From Lactarius indigo (taxonomy: Eukaryota > Basidiomycota > Agaricomycetes > Russulales > Russulaceae): DNA of 64,000 nt. Below the pieces are notes generated by a model that worked only from the letters and a program-made list of their open reading frames with translations, was not told the DNA's origin and did no database searches. Below are positions 60,198 to 64,000 of the stretch, piece after piece (within the stretch, counting starts at the first letter, position 1; every line of letters begins with the position of its first letter). The stretch covers positions 1 through 64,000 of the forward strand of contig JAFKAC010000132.1 in the NCBI GenBank assembly GCA_025766275.1, written 5' to 3'. A program made the position numbers and the translations under genes.

Positions 60198-61749
60198 TTC
60201 TAGAGAGAAATGCTTCGTCACCTTATGGAAGGTGAGTATACAAGTCCTAAATAATTCAATTGATATACTTACGCGAGAGTTGTAGGGATTGTTCCGGTGA
60301 AGACGTTGATGAGGATAGAGGAGACGACTCAGAGGCGCAGAAGATATGGAAAGGGTAACATTTAATTCTCCTGTTTCGGTCTTACTGGTATATATTCAGG
60401 GTCATGGGTTAACCAACGTTCACGAACAAACTCCTACGCATTATGCCTTCGGTCTATGCGACTTCTTCTGCGAGGTGTAATCTGTGTCCGACACTAGTAC
60501 CTACTCTCGCGTTCTACGTTTAGCCCTACGAGTAGCTTGCTACGGCCTTGTACTACTGGTTTACTGAACCGGTTTATCATATATGTTTAAAATAAAAAAA
60601 ATATGGAAGGTCGAGCGTGAACATATGTCCTTTGTGGGTTACTTAACTTGGCTTACTGAGGACGCGTGGTCGTGCAGCGCCGGGTGGGAATGGGTAAAGG
60701 GCAAGTGAGAGAACACCCGGTGCGAGCAGTACGCGAGCTGCGACGCGGAGAGGAAGCCGGAAAAAATATCGCATTTAGGGAACGAGCAGCGTGACGGGGT
60801 AGTAAATAATCAGGTAAGTAAGTCCGTGAACTAGTAGAGACCGGGCGGAAGCACGAAGTGCTTCTCGATCGAAAATTTCTCGGTTTTGTGTCCGAGTCGA
60901 GGCCGCGACCAGCCGGGTGGGAAAAACGCCCTCGCGGAGCGCGCTGACGAGCTCGGGACAGACCGCTTCTCCATCGATCCCTTAGCAGGTCTCATTCTAG
61001 GGTACGGCGGGCGGGCGAAAACAAAAGAGTTACGGTTCTTTGAACCGGTCGAGAAAACGGATGGACAGGTGGCGGCACGGAAGAGAGGAATGAGCCACGT
61101 GCCGCCCTGTGCGCTCGCACAAAGGCCATGCTCCACGCCTCCGCTTCTTCCTCACTCCGCCTCAGACCCGCTGAATATACGATTAATTTTTCCCGGACTC
61201 TCCAAATGATCTACCAGCTTCAGCTCAAAGAAATCTGACTCTTTGTCACGTCTCGCCAAATCCTCTCGTGTTCTGTTTCTGCATTAATTTTATTATTCTC
61301 TGACCTTTATTTAGATTCGTAACCTAGACCACAATCGATTTATCAGTGACCCCTCCTTGAGTCCTCGAGATTTAGGTCCATCAGCTTAACCCTGAACTCT
61401 TCGCCTACTTTCAATTTACATCTTCTCTCAGGACGAAGTCTCTGGCGTCGGCGCCCGTCGCAGCACTGATTACAAAGGGAATGTGGGAAAGTTGCTAGTT
61501 GGGATTGGGAGATCATACGACGGGGTTTCGAGAGCAGGAAGGCGCACAAACCTGCTGACCGACTACAGGGAGGTTCAAATATATGTGAATAGATAAAATA
61601 GGATAGATGGCTCTTGGCCGCTTATCGGGGAGATCGAGGGAAAATAGAGGCGTGAGCATATCAAGTGGAGTGAGACATCCAGAGAAGGGGTTGCAATATT
61701 GATGGGGAACTGGTACTGACTAGTTAGTAGTGGGCGGGCGCCGCCACTC
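60198..61749. other. Intergenic, no gene recognised
   Basis: A minus-strand frame ending at 60831 (EKFSIEKHFVLPPGLY before the stop) might be the last exon of an unknown gene, but no upstream exon could be joined. Nothing else is supported. Confidence 0.45.
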
Positions 61750-62770
61750 ACTAAGAGATTGCCGTCCCAGATGAGGCCGATGCTTGGGCCGATGTGGCCG
61801 TGCAGCAGTGACCCGGAGGTTGACTCTGTACTCAAGGGCGAAGCAAGAGCCATTGAGGGATCCCGATTGATGAAGTACTGATGGGTGACGCTGTCCCCAC
61901 AAACTGTCGAATGGGGTACGGTGGTAGTGCTGTATCACGTACGGGCTATTGCAAAAAAAACACCAAATTGGTTCTGGAGTCTCAACAACTCGTCATAGCT
62001 ACTAAAAATTGTACATACTCATATCCAATGGTATTTTACATCCTCTGAAGAGTTTTTCATATTTGTTTCCATTTTATTTGAGGGTTCGGAATACATCCGA
62101 GTTTGCATGCACATCTGCAACTTTTTGTCACACCTAGTCACACCATCGGCAGCATACGGCAAGCGGGTAAGCAGTCCTTGCCATGTCTGAGCGCCTGAGC
62201 ATGAATGGGTCACCGCTCCGGTAATCCTTCCATTCCCGAGAATGCCGACTCGTCTTCAAAAGGAGTTTGAATTTGCATCACGTCTGTGTCACCCTCTGGG
62301 ACATTTTTTGTGTCTTTCCCTTCCACAACTTGATCACATCAGCCTGGTGAGTCCAAAATTGTCATGGAAAGTCTTCTTTATATGCCCTAACACCCTAGCT
62401 TGGCAGATTTAATTTTTTTCTGGAAGATCGTTGGGATCTGCATGCACAGAAACCTCTCAAAAATGACCTCCCGACTTTTTTGTTTACTTTCCCTTCGCAT
62501 TCACCAATTGATTCCCCCCTTTTTTTCTGATCCTGTATCTACACAACCTACTGTATATAGTGTAATTTTTTTGGGCTCAAAGGATGTCGGGAAAGCAGAG
62601 ATCTATCCCAATCTCTGAGATTTGCACAAGGTTGTGCATTTGCAATAGCCCGTACGTGATAGTAGTGCGACTGTCATAACTCAGGCACGCCGCGTGGTTA
62701 CGCATCAGACGGTTCAGCACGAAGACAGAGACGGTGTGCACAAGCTGAGATGCTGGTATCCAATCGCTCC
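61750..62770 (-). pseudogene. Unknown open frame split by a transposon
   Basis: Reading leftwards, the right flank gives LVHTVSVFVLNRLMRNHAAC and the left flank gives VCGDSVTHQYFINRDPSMAL, then ASPLSTESTSGSLLHGHIGP and LIWDGNLL before a GTGAGT donor at about 61755. Both flanks are open in the frame that results if the 729-bp element and one copy of the 9-bp flank duplication are ignored. The protein is not recognised. This suggests insertion into a gene, though a chance frame cannot be excluded. Confidence 0.35.
61933..62661. mobile_element. Non-autonomous DNA transposon (MITE-like), 729 bp
   Basis: Perfect 23-bp terminal inverted repeats: 61933-61955 reads TATCACGTACGGGCTATTGC plus AAA, and 62639-62661 is its exact reverse complement. 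Outside them stand GTAGTGCTG (61924-61932) and GTAGTGCGA (62662-62670), a probable 9-bp target duplication with two changes. No transposase frame lies inside, so it would need a helper. A 9-bp duplication fits Mutator-like elements best; hAT or other 8-bp families are alternatives. The interior is AT-rich. Confidence 0.8.
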
Positions 62771-62959
62771 ACCACTACCAGTGGAAGCGGGTAAATACGT
62801 AGACGCACACGGGGACACTGATAGCACTCCCGCGTTCATTGATTAAGTAGTTAGTTTTATGAACCCGCGGACTTTACATCGGCGAATACCACAACCATCA
62901 CCGAACCGCCGATTCCTTGGCTATGGCTACGTCAGTATGAAAGAGGAAGGACATTATTT

Positions 62960-63985
62960 ACCGACTAGTCACCCACCCTTAACTCGAAGTAGAGCAAACA
63001 GACTACCCGGTCAAACGGTCGTTTTTGGCCAGCCGCGCCACTACTCTCCACACGACGCCCGAACTCGAGCTCAGTGTATCGAAGAACACAACCCGCCGGG
63101 TTCCCTCGGAAGTGCAAGAAGGTGGCGTCGATATTCTCCGTCACCACAGGAACCATCGCGATGACCCAGCCCGAGCCAAAGTCGTCCCTTCATATTTCCG
63201 GGGAAAGTCGAAACCGGGAGCAAGGTCTTGGGGCCAATGCCTCCCTTCAGGCGCTAACTCCTCTTGTTCCTTGATCCACGCACTCACAGCCTGCACGCCC
63301 TCCTTACCCTCCATACCCACCCAAGCGTTCTCTGACTTAGCCAAGCACGAGAAAATCCTCGTCGCGCACCTCGATGTTACGCATCTCCACAGAAGAGACA
63401 TCGAGCGGGCCACGCTAGGGGAGAGACGCCCTCGTTGACAAGCTCCTCCACGTCTACCCTGTGGGGCCGCGCGCTCTAGAGCCCGAGGTAGCTGGGGGAG
63501 CTGGGCCCGACGAGTTCCGTGCACTCGTAGGTTGCGTCGCTCGCACAGCAGCCTAGAAACGCATGGCCCGGGGCCGTGTTGGCAACGCGGAGCACGCGCG
63601 ACTCCAAATCGAAAAATGAGAGCAGCGCCGAGGCACGGCCAGCATTCTGCGCCCAGAGCTGCCCTGTTTGCACGTCATCGTCAAGGCGCACGAGCGCGTT
63701 CCGCAGAGCGTCGTCGATGTGTGTGCTAGGGGGCGGGCGGCTTGCGCTGTGTGCGTCGGCGGCGACAGCTTCGACAACTTCTTCGTATCCAAGAGATTGC
63801 GCTGGGGTTTGAAGAGTTGGCATCGTCAGCACTGAGTAAGGTGAAGATCGACCAGCAGCCCGTGGGAACGGGGAGCACGCCAGCCGCGAAGTCCGTCGCG
63901 TGGTCTCTTTGTGGGAAACGTCGCGATCAGCCATTGTCGTCGCAGTGGTCAGAGTGTGAGAGAGACGTACCGTAGTGAATCGCAT
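62960..63985 (-). pseudogene. Decayed PP2C-type protein phosphatase
   Basis: Pieces of a PP2C (PDP/Ptc-like) phosphatase occur in order but in different frames. WSIFTLLSAD recalls the WxFFxVFDGH metal site, with the Asp-Gly-His lost. DALRNALVRLDDDVQTGQLW is the usual helix before AGRASALLSFFDLESRVLRV and ANTAPGHAFLGC, where active enzymes have GDSRAVLG. Then, after a gap, IEVRDEDFLVL precedes a stop where ASDGLWD is expected, followed in another frame by a helix like VQAVSAWIKE and VVTENIDATFL. Loss of the metal-binding aspartates and repeated frameshifts mark it as non-functional. The limits are approximate and the 5' end may cross the right edge. Confidence 0.5.
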
Positions 63986-64000
63986 TTTGCGTCGTGCTAT

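Noticed and set aside
60831..61136. 101-codon minus-strand frame ending HFVLPPGLY
   Set aside because: The ending looks protein-like, but no upstream exon or family match could be established.

Overview
The window is nuclear DNA from a filamentous basidiomycete, most likely an Agaricomycete. The evidence is gene structure: many spliceosomal introns of about 42-65 bases, tiny exons, roughly balanced base composition, and proteins typical of mushroom-forming fungi (Pan1, shugoshin, a TPR-CHAT protein, a compact P450, a membrane-anchored aspartic protease). I found no bacterial, organellar or viral gene. Most genes were rebuilt by joining exons by eye with reading frame and GT-AG rules; exon limits are given so they can be tested.

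Layout. 0-6 kb: the 5' part of PAN1 (runs off the left edge), a single-exon compact P450 and a decayed second P450 copy. 6-16 kb: shugoshin, a divergently transcribed disordered protein, a long gene-poor stretch and a six-exon gene for a 77-residue cysteine-rich protein. 16-30 kb, the conserved core: a 21-exon vacuolar-type MFS transporter, a tandem repeat, PRP4 kinase, a conserved protein of unknown role, mitoribosomal mS33 and the mitochondrial RNA helicase SUV3 (the last two share a 260-bp divergent promoter), then a candidate small secreted protein. 30-45 kb: a membrane-anchored aspartic protease, a multi-pass membrane protein, a 1048-residue TPR-CHAT protein, a glyoxalase-like protein and a disordered protein. 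46-64 kb, the accessory end: three C2H2 zinc-finger genes, two of them related and lying in duplicated blocks, more than 15 kb of decayed sequence, a 729-bp non-autonomous DNA transposon with perfect 23-bp terminal inverted repeats, and a decayed PP2C phosphatase gene at the right edge.

How the genes relate. This is a eukaryotic neighbourhood, so there is no operon. Shared logic appears in divergent promoters: shugoshin with the 8.8-kb gene, and mS33 with SUV3. The octamer GTCACGTG, a Cbf1/bHLH-type site, occurs in both and upstream of the aspartic protease. Splicing is permissive: six introns appear to end in AAG and three appear to begin with GC. The most unusual items are the small cysteine-rich gene, the TPR-CHAT protein, the duplicated zinc-finger blocks and the transposon that splits an open frame.
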